Positions 36,285-49,800 of a stretch of 64,000 bases of DNA are shown here, piece after piece. This DNA comes from Osedax fenrisi. Taxonomy: Eukaryota; Annelida; Polychaeta; Sabellida; Siboglinidae. The translations under genes and the position numbers were made by a program. The DNA lies in contig OZ025244.1 of NCBI GenBank assembly GCA_964019155.1, positions 24,585,875 to 24,649,874 on the forward strand. Direction: 5' to 3'. Positions within the stretch are counted from its first letter, which is position 1; the number at the start of each line of letters is the position of its first letter. Below the pieces are notes generated by a model. It did no database searches. It saw only the letters and a program-made list of their open reading frames with translations, and was not told the origin of the DNA.

Positions 36285-39200
36285 CTAGAAGAGGGCAGAC
36301 AGGCCGCTAGCGCTGGCATAGGATATCAGGGCTTCAACGGCACTCTTAGTTTCCAGATGCAGACGAGCATCAGATATCCAATCTGAGGCCACCTCCCTAG
36401 AGGTTCCCTTCAGCTGGTTCATGTACTTCAGAGCCTGTAGGATAGCGACGGGGTAGTCGTTATTATATCATCTTTAATCTTTAATGTATTTAGAAAGTTA
36501 TTTTATAGATAAAATATATTGTAGTAAAATAAAATGATATGAAACAAAAAATCATGACAAATACAAAATGTATTAACTTGGACACGAGTACTAAGATATA
36601 ATTTAAAATGACATGAGAGAAAGATGATCAGTTTAAAATACATAATATATATATATAAATACATTTAATATCTAGATTGTATATATTTAACAAATTATGT
36701 TATATATAAAGTAAAGTATATTAAATCATATACAAAATTAGTAATTGAATTCTATACAATATAAAAATAATCACGAGATAAAAAACATACTTCACTAATA
36801 ACACAATAACCTGAACAAGGTCTCCGTTTTCCATAGACTGGGCTGCGCTATCGACCAATTGGAAGGTGTCGAGATCTTTAGCGTTCTCATTGGCCAATAG
36901 GGGTCTGCGTAGCACTAGGCCAGACTGTACGTAGGACAGGGCATAACGAAGTAAGGAACAGTTGGCTTCATCCACTAGGGCAAACCTACGGCTCAGTCTG
37001 TACACCTGATGATATGTAGATATATAGATAGATATGTACATATGTATATAGATAGTAGGTTATTGAATTACTGAACAATAATACAAATGTAGAAAATATG
37101 TATTTATTAATACGATAAGACTTAAAACGGAATGGTAATATGGGTTTGAATTAAAGTGAATGTATTTAATGAGGGGTGGGTGGGGTGATATAAGTGAATT
37201 CATCGGGAACCATCAACTATGATGAGAATAATATAATATGGAGTTACAGGTGTTGTTGGTGACACCCTATGAGATACAATGATACCATGTATATAGGTAT
37301 GGGAGATGGACACACTGTTATCATAGTATTCTCCTATGTGAGATGTAGTAATAGTATACAAATACAATGTTTATAATAAAGAAAACAATTTTATGCTAAT
37401 ATCTCTAGATATTAAGATATACGTATATAATATTAATATTATTCATTTGAATATGTTTATTATGTATAACACAGTATCATTTTAAATATTACGTGGTAAT
37501 ATGGATAGTATTAAATAAAGAACTCTATAACTTTATTATAGAGTTCTTTAAATATTATATAAATTATTATATAGAATCAAAATATAATTATATATATATA
37601 TATACAAATATAAGATTAATTTAATCATAACTATATAATAATGTTGTTAATATATATTATGTATAATTATATATAATTAATGTATAAATGAATACATTTT
37701 ATTATTATCTACTATGGAATCAAACATATATACATATCTATATGGTTAATACAAACAGTTTTAAATCGTTCGTTTAATTCGGCTGTACTCGAAACACCAT
37801 TGGTCAAAGCGTTGGCACCAAATTGACTCGTGACCTCTGTTACTAGTGGATGACCATTACCAGCGTTTAATACGGCCTTCACTTCTGAAGCTAATGGTTT
37901 AGGTACTCCTATGTCTAGAGTAGAATAAAAGGTAATTAATTATAATTTGTAATATTAAAAATACATTATATTACTGCATGTTATTATAATTAAAGTCCCA
38001 TTCTGTGGAAATTATATAACAGAACATATATATATATATATACTATAATTATATAATAATAATACAAATATTGATAGAAAATATAGTGATTTTCTAATAA
38101 AAAGTTTTTAGAAATAATACTTAAATTATCTGATTAAAAAAAAATATACAACATATTTTACAGTTTATGAATTATTGAATTATTATAAACAAACTTATTG
38201 GAAAATTATTATGATTGTAAAATCTTTACAATTTAGTTTTAAAGCTAATTAACGCTACAGTTTTACAAAAGCTGTATTCGAATTTTTGACATTATATAGT
38301 TTTACTACATTTTATTTACATGATAAAATCATTTGGTTTTAATTTTTAAATATTCGGTAAATAAAATTCATTCATTCATTCAAGATTACAGTTCATATTT
38401 AAACATGTGCAAACTTATATAAATCATCCATTAAGAATAATATGTTAATACAATCAATAAAAACAAATAATTCATTAAAACAAGTCAGAGGACCAAATAA
38501 AGTCAATCATAATTATTATTGCATACAAAATAATAATATCCAGCTATACACGTTTAATTCACCGCTGAACATGTTTACAATTGCATATATACCTCCTCAA
38601 CTCTGTTTTCATATAGTCTATATTTATGCTACATATATTCAGGCAATGGCCTAATATCCACCATTCATACATTGTCTATATACAAATAATTTATTTACTA
38701 ATTAATCCATTTCACTCTGTAAGCCAATATTTAAACATCGATATTAATACAAAATAAAATATATAATGCATAAATTATATTATATGAAAATATCTTAATT
38801 TACTATAAGATCATATTTAATAACATAGAATTCAAAATAATTATGTTATGTAATATATAATAATATTTATAATTAATAACAAAATAGCAACCGATGAAAT
38901 ACTCTTATTGATTATTCGAACTCTGTGGATGATTTATATGAGAACCAGTAAATTAATTAATACTATTAATCAATACGACCTTGAAATTAATTAAGACTAT
39001 TTGACTTTGAAATATCGTAATAATGAACCAGAGATAAATAAGCATGTTAGCGCGTGCGAATAACGTTGCCTTACTCTATTTAAGATGAACAACGTTGCCT
39101 AACTCTATTTAAGATGAATAACGTTGCCTTACTCTATTTAAGATGAACAACGTTGCCTAACTCTATTTAAGATGAACAACTAGTATGTGTATAAAGCATT

Positions 39201-40816
39201 CGTGGACAATCATCATCAGGTTGGTAACAAACCGCAGTGTTCAGTAATGATTCCAATCTCAACACTCGTCAATAGAGCTTGACAGGCCAACCACAGCTCT
39301 TGTGATTTCTTAGCCTTGAATTCTGCATCGGCTCTACCTGTAAGTTGTGATATTTTATTATAAATATAATTGAAATAATTTAACTTTTATATTATTATTA
39401 CGTAATACATTTTAACTTAAAATATTATTATAAACATATAATTAATTAAAATTGGTAAGGAATTATAAATAATATTTAAACTATATATATAATAAATATA
39501 TATATATCTATATATAAAATAATAATTTGTATAGAATTTAATATATTTTATGTTTTGTTGTATATCAATTATTATAATAAATATTAGTGAATAAAACATA
39601 AATGTATTGCAATTACAAATTATTTAAATAATTATTCAAATATTGAATAACAAATATTGGCTTTACCCCTTTTTAATGCAGAGTCGCGCCGCGTCGTGGT
39701 TGCTATATAAACATCGTCGCGCAACGTCTCGCTAATTATATATTAAATGTGTTTAATTAAATGTCTTCGCAATTTATTAAATATAATTAATAAATTAAAT
39801 ATGCATTTATTTCAAAATAATCTAATATTTCATATTTTATCAAAATAACAATACTATTATATGTTTATTTTATGACATATATTATATTATATATATAACA
39901 TAATAATTAACAAAATATTTTTGATTTTATTTAATATAATGTACAAATATATCTATTTTAGCGATTTTTTATCTTATTTTTAAAATTATAAAATTGACAT
40001 TTGTTTACATAAATATCATATGGACGTTATGCACTTAATGATCGCTAAGGTAAATACTGAAAGATTCAATAAAAGTATAGTATTATGTACAATTTAATTA
40101 TTATTTATTATTAAAAGTATATAAAAAATATTTCATAAAGTTAAACTATTATAATAGAAAAAAGTCATATAACCTTCTAAAACTAATATTATAAATGATT
40201 GACCTATATTTCAATATTCAAATATGTTAAATCACTCATAAATAAATATATATAGTAAATAGTCCCAGTAATTTGAATTGTTAGTGTATTTGAATATTAG
40301 ATGATGGCTGATTAGAAATTTAAAAAATTAGTTAATTGGTCATATGTCTATATAACTTTTGATATATTGAATATAAATTAATAAATTAAAGATGATTCTA
40401 GAGATAATTTGTGTATCTAAATATTATAATATATACATATTTCAATTATAAATATTTATTTGTGAAATTAATAATAAATTTAATTAAATCTATATTTTCA
40501 ATAAAAAGTTCAATTATAATTTATTTTTTATATTTTACTAAATATTCACCTTTATAATAATTTTTGTTGTAATATAAAATATGATATAACATATAATAAA
40601 TAGTTACCCATAACATATATAATTATTACTTAATATAAGTTAATAGGTCATAAGTTATATACAGCTATATTAACCTTATTTAAAAAAAAATATTTTCAAA
40701 ATTATATAAGAAAAAACTATAATGTTCTGGTTTATTTATTAAAACTTTTGATCTATTTATTATTTTCACAAAATTTAAAAACCAATCTAGAACTTTATAA
40801 TATCTACAACTTTCAC

Positions 40817-40855
<39 letters not shown>

Positions 40856-43800
40856 CAAATTGATATTTCCATTTCTAAAATACTTTATAATTATAGTAAA
40901 AAAAATATCAATATTTAAATATACATAATAAGTTGAATTTTTAAATTTATAAATATAATCAGTATATGCAGTATTAAATTATATTTATTAAATATTATTT
41001 AATATTTTATTTACTTTTATATTCATATTATTAGTAGTTTAAGAGATGTAAATTAATAGGTCATCAAAAAAAATGCGAAATTAATTAATATGTATTGCAT
41101 CAAAATTTTATAAAATTATAAAATTATAACATTATAAATTATTTTAAATTCTAGTTTTATATTTATATTTTTCATTTTATTAGAAAAAAATTATAAAATT
41201 TAACTATACAATAATTTATTTCAATTATTTTAATTATAAAAAATATTTGAATATTAAATGTATATAAAACTGTTCCTACAATCATATGAAATACTTATCT
41301 CAGTGTACAAAAGTCTACTTAAGCAGTCTTCCATATAGACAATCACAATATCTAATTATAAATGCAGGCACGCATAGACAGGTGTATACATACTGTTAAG
41401 TCCTTCTTCGATGCCAGCCATCTTAGCTATCCATATCGCGAGTTCATATCTCATCTCTCGTCGCTCTTGCTTCCTCTCCTCAGCCACCACTTCTGCAAGT
41501 TTTGCTGCTAGCTCTTCATCCTGACGGTGTATATACTTACAAGAGATGTCTACTACTACCGTTAGATTATCATGTAATCGGTGTGTGTGGTTTATACGTG
41601 GTTTAGAGTATATTGGGTATCCGTTACATCTTAGGTATGTATATGTTTATGTGTTATATACACTATTATATATATATTCATTTAAAACAAATAATAAGTG
41701 TTACATTCCTCATAGTTCCATTAAGTTCATTACGGTTAATGTACTTAATGATTAAACTTTACTTGTACCCGAACCCAAGTTATCGTATCATGAGAAAGAG
41801 ACCTTTGTATACAACTGATGTCTAACGCAATATAACATAGATTTAAAAGGTAGTACAACATTATTTGTAATTGAAAATATTTAAATAATTTATTTATAGA
41901 TTTAGCTTCAGTGGAGATTTAAGCCGAGCATCTTGGAGGGCAAGCATTAATGTTTACAATTAGACCAACAAAGTAAACCCACATATATATGCATATATGC
42001 ATATATATTTGTTAGAAAACTGAATAATGACAACACACGATATAGACCTCACTAGACCTAATGCAAATGGGGGGGGGGGGGGGTTAGGTAGGGTAAGGCA
42101 GTAAGGTAGTAACCTTCTGTGTCAGCTTCATGTTGAGATGTTCGTGATGGCTGGATGTCATTCTGATATTGTTAGTCTGTATCTCATCTTCCAGCATCAG
42201 ACGGTATTCATTCTCCTGGGTGAGTGCGTATAATAGTATCAATATATAGAATATTATGATTTCAAAATCATACCTCTTTAGAACTATAGTTTATAAATGA
42301 TGTAACCTATTTATAACAATAAAACAATAAATATCAATTCATGTTTACTATCAACAAATCCAGTATTCTATAAATAATGCGCCTATATATAACGATGAAC
42401 TAATTTATCTGTATATATATATATATATATATATACATATTTTGATTATGTATATATATACAGTATTATAAGTAAGTCAAATAATTTATTTATATATCCA
42501 TAAAAGTATAATAAAATATAGAAATAGTAGAATTAAGACAATATAATTCATATATATATACATAGAGGATACCTTACGGGTTATGGCCGACTGATAGTTG
42601 TCATGGAGTCGACTGCGCTCTTCATCCAGTTTCTTGCTGAGGTGTTGTTCGTACTGTAGCTTCATGTCAGCCATGGCCTCGTTCATTAGGTCAGCTTCCG
42701 TCTTCAGATGAGTGACAACATCATCATCGACCAGCTCATCAGCTAATGTACTACTACTACTGCTACAGTCGGAGTCACAGCCGCCGCAAGCATCGTCCAC
42801 AACCTGCGCTGGGTGGCTGTCAGATGGAGCAGCGGGGGCGGGGGCTTCGGTAGCGATGGTGGAGAGAGGTTCGTTAACGATGATGGGATCTATCATCTCG
42901 AGGTATTCCATGAGGTCTTCTGCTGACCTCGATGATTCATCTGTGGATGTATCTATACGTAGAGGAGGATGAGGAGTATGTAGGCCATGTATGGGTACGA
43001 TAGGTACACTATAACATCACTATGGGCATACTGTACAGTTGTATATGTCTAAAGAGATGAATATGATGACTACCGTATCTACAGTTAGGCTAAGAGGAGG
43101 AGTTTCAGCCTACATATTATGATTTCACCTCTATTTAAATTTGAGTGACAGGCCAGTAGTACAAATAGTGATAACCTTGAGGGGGTATGTCAATGTCGGG
43201 TTTCTCAGCCTCAGATTGTTCTATCTTCCCTTTCAGATGCATCGATTCTTCAATCTAATTAGGGAAGTACGAACGTGATATATGTTATATCTATAGTGAG
43301 TATAAGCACACAAGCAAATAATTGCATATTGTTTAATTAATAATCAATTTCGCAATTTTAATTATAAATAATGGAATTAAATATAAGATGGATAACACAA
43401 AACTAAATTAAATGATATGACATCTTAACATTACAACCACTACTGTCACCACTATAAAGGCTATTACTATTATTAGGACATATTAACCTGTAGCACTAAG
43501 GCTTCTACTTCTTTCACGGTGGCATTGTGATTGGACAGATATTCATTCAGTGTAGACTTAGTGATGGAAGGTATGGCGTCGTGAATGGCTTTGTTGAGTT
43601 GTTCTAGTTGTTTCCTAACGGAGTGTATGTGTGACATGTTAATACATACACATCGATTGACTAAAGTATACCGTTATTCTATGATATGTCTTAATTCTAT
43701 ATACAGTAATTGTATAAAATATTAAATATTAATATGTATTGTATTACAAATATCAATATTTACGAGTTTGTAGATAATTGTAAAATAATGAATTAAATTT

Positions 43801-45910
43801 TCATTATAAATAATTTGCGAATTAATAACATTTAGTACATTATCGAATAAAATAAATATATTTAAGAAAAACAATATATTTTATAATTATATTAAATTCT
43901 ATCAACAAAATAATAGATTATTGCAAAATCATGAATTCATCATAAAATAATTTAGACAAAAATTATATTTAATAAAGATATCAATATAATAAAAATCAGT
44001 ATTTAATTAGGATAATTATGTATTAATTTAAATAATGTATTTATAAATAACTAACTTGGCAACATCAGCAAAATCATTGGCCGATTCGATTGCCTTATTT
44101 ATGTTAGAATAATCCATTTCTGACTGTGCAATAAATGAAATTATATAATATAAGTGTAGAATTACATAATTTCTCATCGCACCACTAGTATAATATAACA
44201 TTATATCGGATTTTATTATATTCTTTATGAAATGTGTATATTTATATGTATATTTCTTATAAATATTCTCTCGATATTATAACGTTGAGTAGAAATTAAT
44301 CAAGGCAACTCCTCAAATAAGGGGACATATATGCAGCAATACAATGGTTATACAAACGACTTGTTCGAGCTTCTTGTGTAACGCGTCGCTAGTAGCGGCG
44401 GAGGCTTGTTGCAGAGAAACTCGTAGATGTGCCAGCGTCTCGTGTATATCGTTCTCTATGTTACTCAGCACCACTTTCATTGCTACAAACGAGGCGAGTG
44501 TACGGGTATCGTCGGTTAATGTAGAAAACAATAATAACTCAATTATCTATAATATCACGTCGATCAAAAGCAAGTGAAAAGTAGCGAATTGTAAAAAGTG
44601 ATGATATAAAATAGAAATATGTATCTAAATAAGTAGGGTAGCGATATAAACCTTCGTTGAGCTCCGAGTCTACTTCTTTACGCACTTCTCTTTTTGGTAC
44701 ATCTAATAATAGTTAATGTAGCCATGTATACATTTAATGTTTTGAATATTACCATGATATAAATAATAAAGATTAATATTTCAAATAAAATGATTTATAC
44801 ATTTTTAAACCTATTTCTGGTTCAACGATCTTTGCCATGGAGTTCGTTGTAGAAACAATATCTTTTGATTCTTCTTTCGGAACATATTTTTGGACTACAG
44901 GCGGTAATATTATCTTCGAAGTTCTAAACAATTTAAGTATATTAATTTATATATAATAAATTAATTATACTTTTAAGATATACTATATGTTTATGAAATA
45001 TGTATATGATCCGATATACAATAAGTGATTAACACAATCACCAATATAACAAATAAAATACTAATACATAATGAAAAAAGAATCTCAGTTTATAACACTA
45101 ATAGTTATAAACAAATATATAAGTTATAACAGCAAATATTTATACTTTATACTTTAGATTATATATTTAGATATATATTTGCTTACATAAATTCATCAAT
45201 CAATCAACGCTAACTTATTCGTCTCTGATTGAGTTTGTGACTTGGTCAAGCTCTCGATGGTGGCAAAGTAACAAGATGAATACGGTACGTTGTTCTGTAC
45301 GAGCTTACGAGCCGATTCGTCGTACAGGCAGTAGGCGGTTCCTCCTCCCACACTGACCATAGTGAAGCCCAACAACTTTAGAAGTAGACCACCCATACCT
45401 CCGCTGTGGAAATTTTTAATACTATATTATGTATACAATTGGGGGCTATAATTCTATATATTAGTATAGAAGTAATAGAAGAGTGGAAACGATATATTGG
45501 GTGACAATAATAGAAAAAAGTAGTGAATTTTAGAATACAATTTTTAGAAAGAAAATCCATAGAAATAAATAAGAATCATCATTATTTGTATTCATATCTA
45601 TTTTATTATAAACTACAACAACAATAACTTTAATAAATAATAATACTTATTATTATATAATTATAATATAAATATGATAACTATTATTAATAATGTAATA
45701 AAACCTCTTCTCTGGAACTTTAAATTCATCTTTCATTGACGGGGGTGGCTTACTGCAGTACCTCCTGACGACATAATGGCGATTCTTTGAGACAGTCCTT
45801 TTATTTAAAGCACTAGTCGCTAAACTCTATTTAAAATTGCATACTTTTAATATAAATATATATTGAATAACATATTTCACAAAATTATAAATATAATACT
45901 TATAGAGATA

Positions 45911-45984
<74 letters not shown>

Positions 45985-46149
45985 TATAAATTTATATATG
46001 TATATGGTTATAAGTAATAATAGAGAATTTTAATAAATATGTAATTAATATAATTATAATTAATTTAGGTATAATATAATAATTACAAAATTATTCTAAC
46101 ATCACTTATTTATATAAGATAATCTCAATACCATACATATATGTATTAT

Positions 46150-46193
<44 letters not shown>

Positions 46194-47452
46194 TATTATA
46201 TATTATATATAAATAATATATATTATATATATTATATAATTTGTAAATATATAATATAATATGTTTATTATTATAACGAGTAATATATTATTTAGTTAGT
46301 TATTTTATTCTCGTAGTAAGATTTGTACATTATATGTGTTTTACTGAGCTATAAAGGGTAATAATTTAATAGTATCACTGTTATACATGAGTATCTAAAT
46401 GATGAATTATATGAACACTAAATAAAGTTATACAAAGTAATAAATAGATCCTAGATAGGTGGAAGAACGATGCAGTTTAATTCTGGCAGAACCAGGTTTA
46501 CAGATGTAATATAGTTTAGACACGCCCAATACCATAAGAAGATACGCCCACTTAATATGCTAAACCAGTCACTCTTTGCTTAGCTATTAAACATAACACA
46601 TTATTAACTACACGACTCTATACTAAACTAATAACTGACTACTTGCGGAATGGAGTCGACTCCCAGAAGACTTACTGATACGCAATGTTCAATATACATA
46701 CTGTTAATATCAACAAAATATAACAGAATAAGTATTATTTCATTAGATTACAGCCAAATAAAATAAATAATTCATATAGTTCAACTAGAGGAGGCGCTAA
46801 TCGATATAAAATTATCAAACTATTCGTTTACTAAAACCCTAATATTAACTTGATTACACATAATTTATATAATGATAATAATAATCTCATTCATTATAAA
46901 ATATACACACGAATCTTTATACAAGACATATATGCAACAAATTATACTATATATTAAAATACAGTTATATTCTGATATTATTAGCGCCCTATATAGTTAA
47001 ACTATAAATAGTATTATTTAGACATATAAAATATGATATTTTCCTGTAGTCGATATACAGAATAATTCTGTATATCCGATATACAGAATAATTCTGAGAA
47101 TTCGTTGTTAAATTAAAACCGTAATTATTAACGGTCAATTGTAATAAAAATATAATAATATACATTAATATAATTTATTTGTGTTAGTTACCATTAAAGG
47201 TAACACATTAGGTGTCCAATAGTACCTTTATATATATTTATATTATTTATAAATTTGAATCATTTTTTTATAATATTTAAATTAATAAAGGTCAATTTTA
47301 TTATTTTATTTTAACATATAAAAGTATAAATTTATAGTTTATATTTGTAACACCACTTACATATTATTATATTACATTTATTGTGTTATTATATATCTAA
47401 ACATTAAGGATATAACCTTTAATTCAGCGACTTTGCTAGAAAGTCTCATCAT
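36285..47452 (-). CDS. IMMT: MICOS complex subunit Mic60 (mitofilin)
   Basis: Mic60 anchors crista junctions in the inner mitochondrial membrane. Exons: 47452-47417, 45826-45706, 45398-45215, 44923-44811, 44702-~44648, ~44520-44358, 44123-44056, 43614-43488, 43254-43176, 42952-42573, 42215-42114, 41520-41394, 39337-39233, 37914-37757, 37005-36811, 36434-36285; about 720 residues (human 758). Residues 1-53 are a basic presequence (SALNKRTVSKNRHYVVRRYC). One membrane segment follows (GGLLLKLLGFTMVSVGGGTA), then a long coiled coil (YEQHLSKKLDEERSRLHDNY, VVAEERKQERREMRYELAIW). The C-terminal mitofilin domain holds SQELWLACQALLTS, RFALVDEANCSLLRYALSYV, LDTFQLVDSAAQSMENGDLV and VASDWISDARLHLETKSAVE. 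Every junction is phase-compatible except that between exons 5 and 6, where no AG acceptor fits. A Ser/Asp-rich linker (CDSDCSSSSSTLADELVDDD) is lineage-specific. Confidence 0.92.
37515..37553. repeat. Perfect short hairpin
   Basis: AAAGAACTCTATAA and its complement around a 4-base loop, in an IMMT intron. Confidence 0.7.
39058..39182. repeat. 30-base tandem repeat in an IMMT intron
   Basis: Four units of AACGTTGCCTTACTCTATTT followed by AAGATGAAC. Units alternate CCTTACTC and CCTAACTC, showing that a two-unit (60-base) block was itself duplicated. Confidence 0.9.
39661..39740. other. GC-rich island in an IMMT intron
   Basis: GAGTCGCGCCGCGTCGTGG, CTATATAAACATCGTCGCGC and AACGTCTCGC stand out against flanks of about 15% GC. 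It contains a TATATAA box, but no open frame or inverted-repeat partner. It could be an intronic promoter-like or enhancer element, or a transposon end. Confidence 0.3.
40818..40852. repeat. (TA)n microsatellite
   Basis: About 17 TA units in an IMMT intron. Confidence 0.85.
42069..42083. repeat. G homopolymer
   Basis: About 15 consecutive G in the IMMT intron next to the exon at 42114-42215; on the coding strand it is a C run just after the donor region. Confidence 0.85.
45915..45977. repeat. (TA)n microsatellite
   Basis: About 31 TA units in IMMT intron 1; a second run lies at 46159-46188. Confidence 0.9.
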
Positions 47453-47789
47453 TTTTACAAATATTATGATTTTTCAATGCCCGGAAATTCCTTCTTATAT
47501 CATTGTATTTCTAATTTACAATGTCATCAATATCCAATATATAGCTGTTATTATCGAAATAATAGCAATATCTCCAAGTAATAAATAGACCTACAATATC
47601 GAGATTGTAAGAGGGTGTACGAGGTCTTGATAATATTAGTCTATACATTATATACACAGATTACAATTTATAACATGCTATTAATGCAATTTATACAAAT
47701 TAATTAATAATAATGATAATCTTAAAATATAAATCAGCACCAATGGTGTATAATAAGATATCTTATATATATATATATATATATATATA
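47453..47789 (-). promoter_or_regulatory. IMMT upstream region, duplicated in inverted orientation
   Basis: Only 337 bases separate the IMMT start codon from the hAT element that begins at 47790, so the promoter is probably here. No clear TATA element beyond general AT richness. Bases 47557-47789 are repeated as an inverted copy at about 47836-48067. Confidence 0.4.
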
Positions 47790-48067
47790 CAGGGGCGGAT
47801 ACAGGGGGGGCTAGGGGGGGGCTAGAGCCCTATATGTATATATATATATATATATATATAAGATATCTTATTATACACCATTGGTGCTGATTTATATTTT
47901 AAGATTATCATTATTATTAATTAATTTGTATAAATTGCATTAATAGCATGTTATAAATTGTAATCTGTGTATATAATGTATAGACTAATATTATCAAGAC
48001 CTCGTACACCCTCTTACAATCTCGATATTGTAGGTCTATTTATTACTTGGAGATATTGCTATTATTT
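47557..48067. repeat. Large inverted repeat, arms about 215-230 bases
   Basis: Left arm 47557-47789 and right arm about 47836-48067 are perfect complements as far as I can read, for example GAGGGTGTACGAGGTCTTGA against TCAAGACCTCGTACACCCTC, and AGCACCAATGGTGT at the inner ends. The spacer holds the hAT terminus (47790-47830). The right-arm insertion is flanked by a 17-base duplication, GGGGGGGGCTAGAGCCC (47814-47830 and 48111-48127). Confidence 0.9.
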
Positions 48068-48412
48068 TTTATTATATATTTATTTTTTTTGCTATTATTT
48101 ACAATCACGAGGGGGGGGCTAGAGCCCCCCCCTCGTGATTGTAAAATATATGATTTTAAAATAAATAATATGGTTAAATCAGCAAAACATTCAATATCAA
48201 TTATAATTATAGGTAGGTTTATACATATTTTATTTTAAGTATATTCATTAATTTTAATCTAATTTAAAGATATTGGCACTATTTATAATGAATTAACAAG
48301 TAAAACACACGCAGAAGGGTATCTTATGCTATATAAAATACTCGCACAACAATCCATCAAAGATTACGTTTATAAATCACATAAATAAAATGGAAATACT
48401 CGTACATTTCAA

Positions 48413-49800
48413 ATGAAGTGGTTACACACATATTATTGGTTATCCTACAGTGAATATTTAAATAGCGGATTTTATATACCATGTGTTTTTCATTTAAAAA
48501 TTAATCACAATCAAGTTGGAAAATGTGTCACTTCGTCCATGATTAAGTTTAAAGATGCGATTGCAGATTTAAGAAAAGATGAATCAACTATTTACCACAA
48601 TAACTCTTTGGAAGAAAATTCTCGTTGTATTGCAGTGATAGAAAATAAGAAGCATGCTTCTGCAATCAGCTATAATATAAGTCAATAATAACATATGTAA
48701 GAAAATTTAATGCAACAGTGCAAAATTGAAATCAATATTAAGGGGGTATCCCACTATACCACCTATATAAGATTTTCCGGAAACTTAACTGATATATTGT
48801 AACTTTACAATTTTGTATATCAAGTTGTAATAGGATATCTCCTATAAAGTTATTATATTTCAGGCAAGTTGCCGGAAAGTAAGGGGGTTTCCCACTAAAA
48901 TTGTAGTTAACTTGATAGAAAATCATTTTAAAGTTAAAATATTACCGGCAACTTGCCGGAAATACTTGTAGGATACCCCCTTTAGATATAATAATTCTTT
49001 ATAGAATACACAATATTTCATTACATGGTCATAATGAGTATTCTACTGATCCACATTTTAATCTAGGAAATTTCAATGCACTTCTAAAACAATGTATAAA
49101 CTCTGGACATGATATTTTAAAAGAACACTTTATTAATGTGTTATAAAAATGCTAAATACACCTCACAAACAACACAGAATGAATTGATATTTGAATATGG
49201 TGAATATATTAAAGAAAGAATAATTATTCTTCAATTATAATTCATGATATAAAAAAAGCTAAATATTTTAGTGTACTAGCTGATGAAACCACAGATGTAT
49301 ATAATACTGAACAAATGGCTTTTGAAATTAGATATTATAATGGTAAGTGTATCACTGAAAAGTTTAATTCTTTCATAGGATATGAAAATCTTAGTTGAGA
49401 AAGTAAAGCTAACTTGATTATGGATATACTAACTAAATCTGAATTACATATTGAAAATTTAAGAGGGTAAGGATACTATGGAGCAGGAAATATGTCTGGC
49501 AAAGTAAAAGGAGCGTCAACTATAAATCTGAATAAGAACACTAAAGCAACATATGTATACTGCAGGTAACATTTTTTAAATCTATCAATAGTAAATAAAT
49601 GCAAAATGCCGTTAATTAAAAATATAATAGGAATATTATTAGAAATCTGCATATTTTTTTAATATTCTGCTAAGAGGCAAAGTTTATTAGATGAAAATAT
49701 TACACAAATTTGTGTTGAATCTTCTAAAAAGAAATTAGTTAAAGTAAAACGAGATGGGTTGCCAGACATGATGCATTTGAATTACGTAATCCAAGAAGAA
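48413..49800 (+). pseudogene. hAT transposase remnant with zinc-finger and DUF4371 parts
   Basis: Block 1 (48413-48688): MKWLHTYYWLSYSEYLNSGF, PCVFHLKINHNQVGK and FKDAIADLRKDESTIYHNNS, which match the TTF-type zinc-finger and linker of hAT/ZMYM-like transposases. After a MITE comes block 2 (about 48990-49570): YTSQTTQNELIFEYGEYIKE, ADETTDVYNTEQMAFEIRYY and GAGNMSGKVKGAS, the DUF4371 core with its D-E-T-T-D motif. Block 3 (about 49665-49790): ESSKKKLVKVKRDGLPDMMH. Several stops and frame changes, and no C-terminal dimerisation domain. Inactive. Confidence 0.8.
48741..48981. mobile_element. AGGGGGTATCC MITE, copy 1
   Basis: Ends AGGGGGTATCCCACTA and, by complement, AGGGGGTATCCTACAAGTAT, flanked by TTA on both sides (48738-48740, 48982-48984). 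It interrupts the hAT transposase remnant between the zinc-finger and DUF4371 parts. Internal TTGCCGGAAAT motifs repeat in both orientations. The 3-base TTA duplication suggests a Harbinger-type donor. Confidence 0.8.

Noticed and set aside
42712..42972. Plus-strand open frame with poly-Ser/Leu
   Set aside because: It is the antisense shadow of the large IMMT exon 42573-42952, whose minus-strand frame splices in phase with its neighbours.
48047..48238. Small plus-strand open frame after the inverted copy
   Set aside because: It spans the G/C-run palindrome and the hAT junction; no conserved residues.
48738..48984. TTAA target duplication for the AGGGGGTATCC MITEs
   Set aside because: The left flank reads TTAAGGGGG but the right flank reads CCCCCTTTA in both copies, so a 3-base TTA duplication fits better than TTAA.
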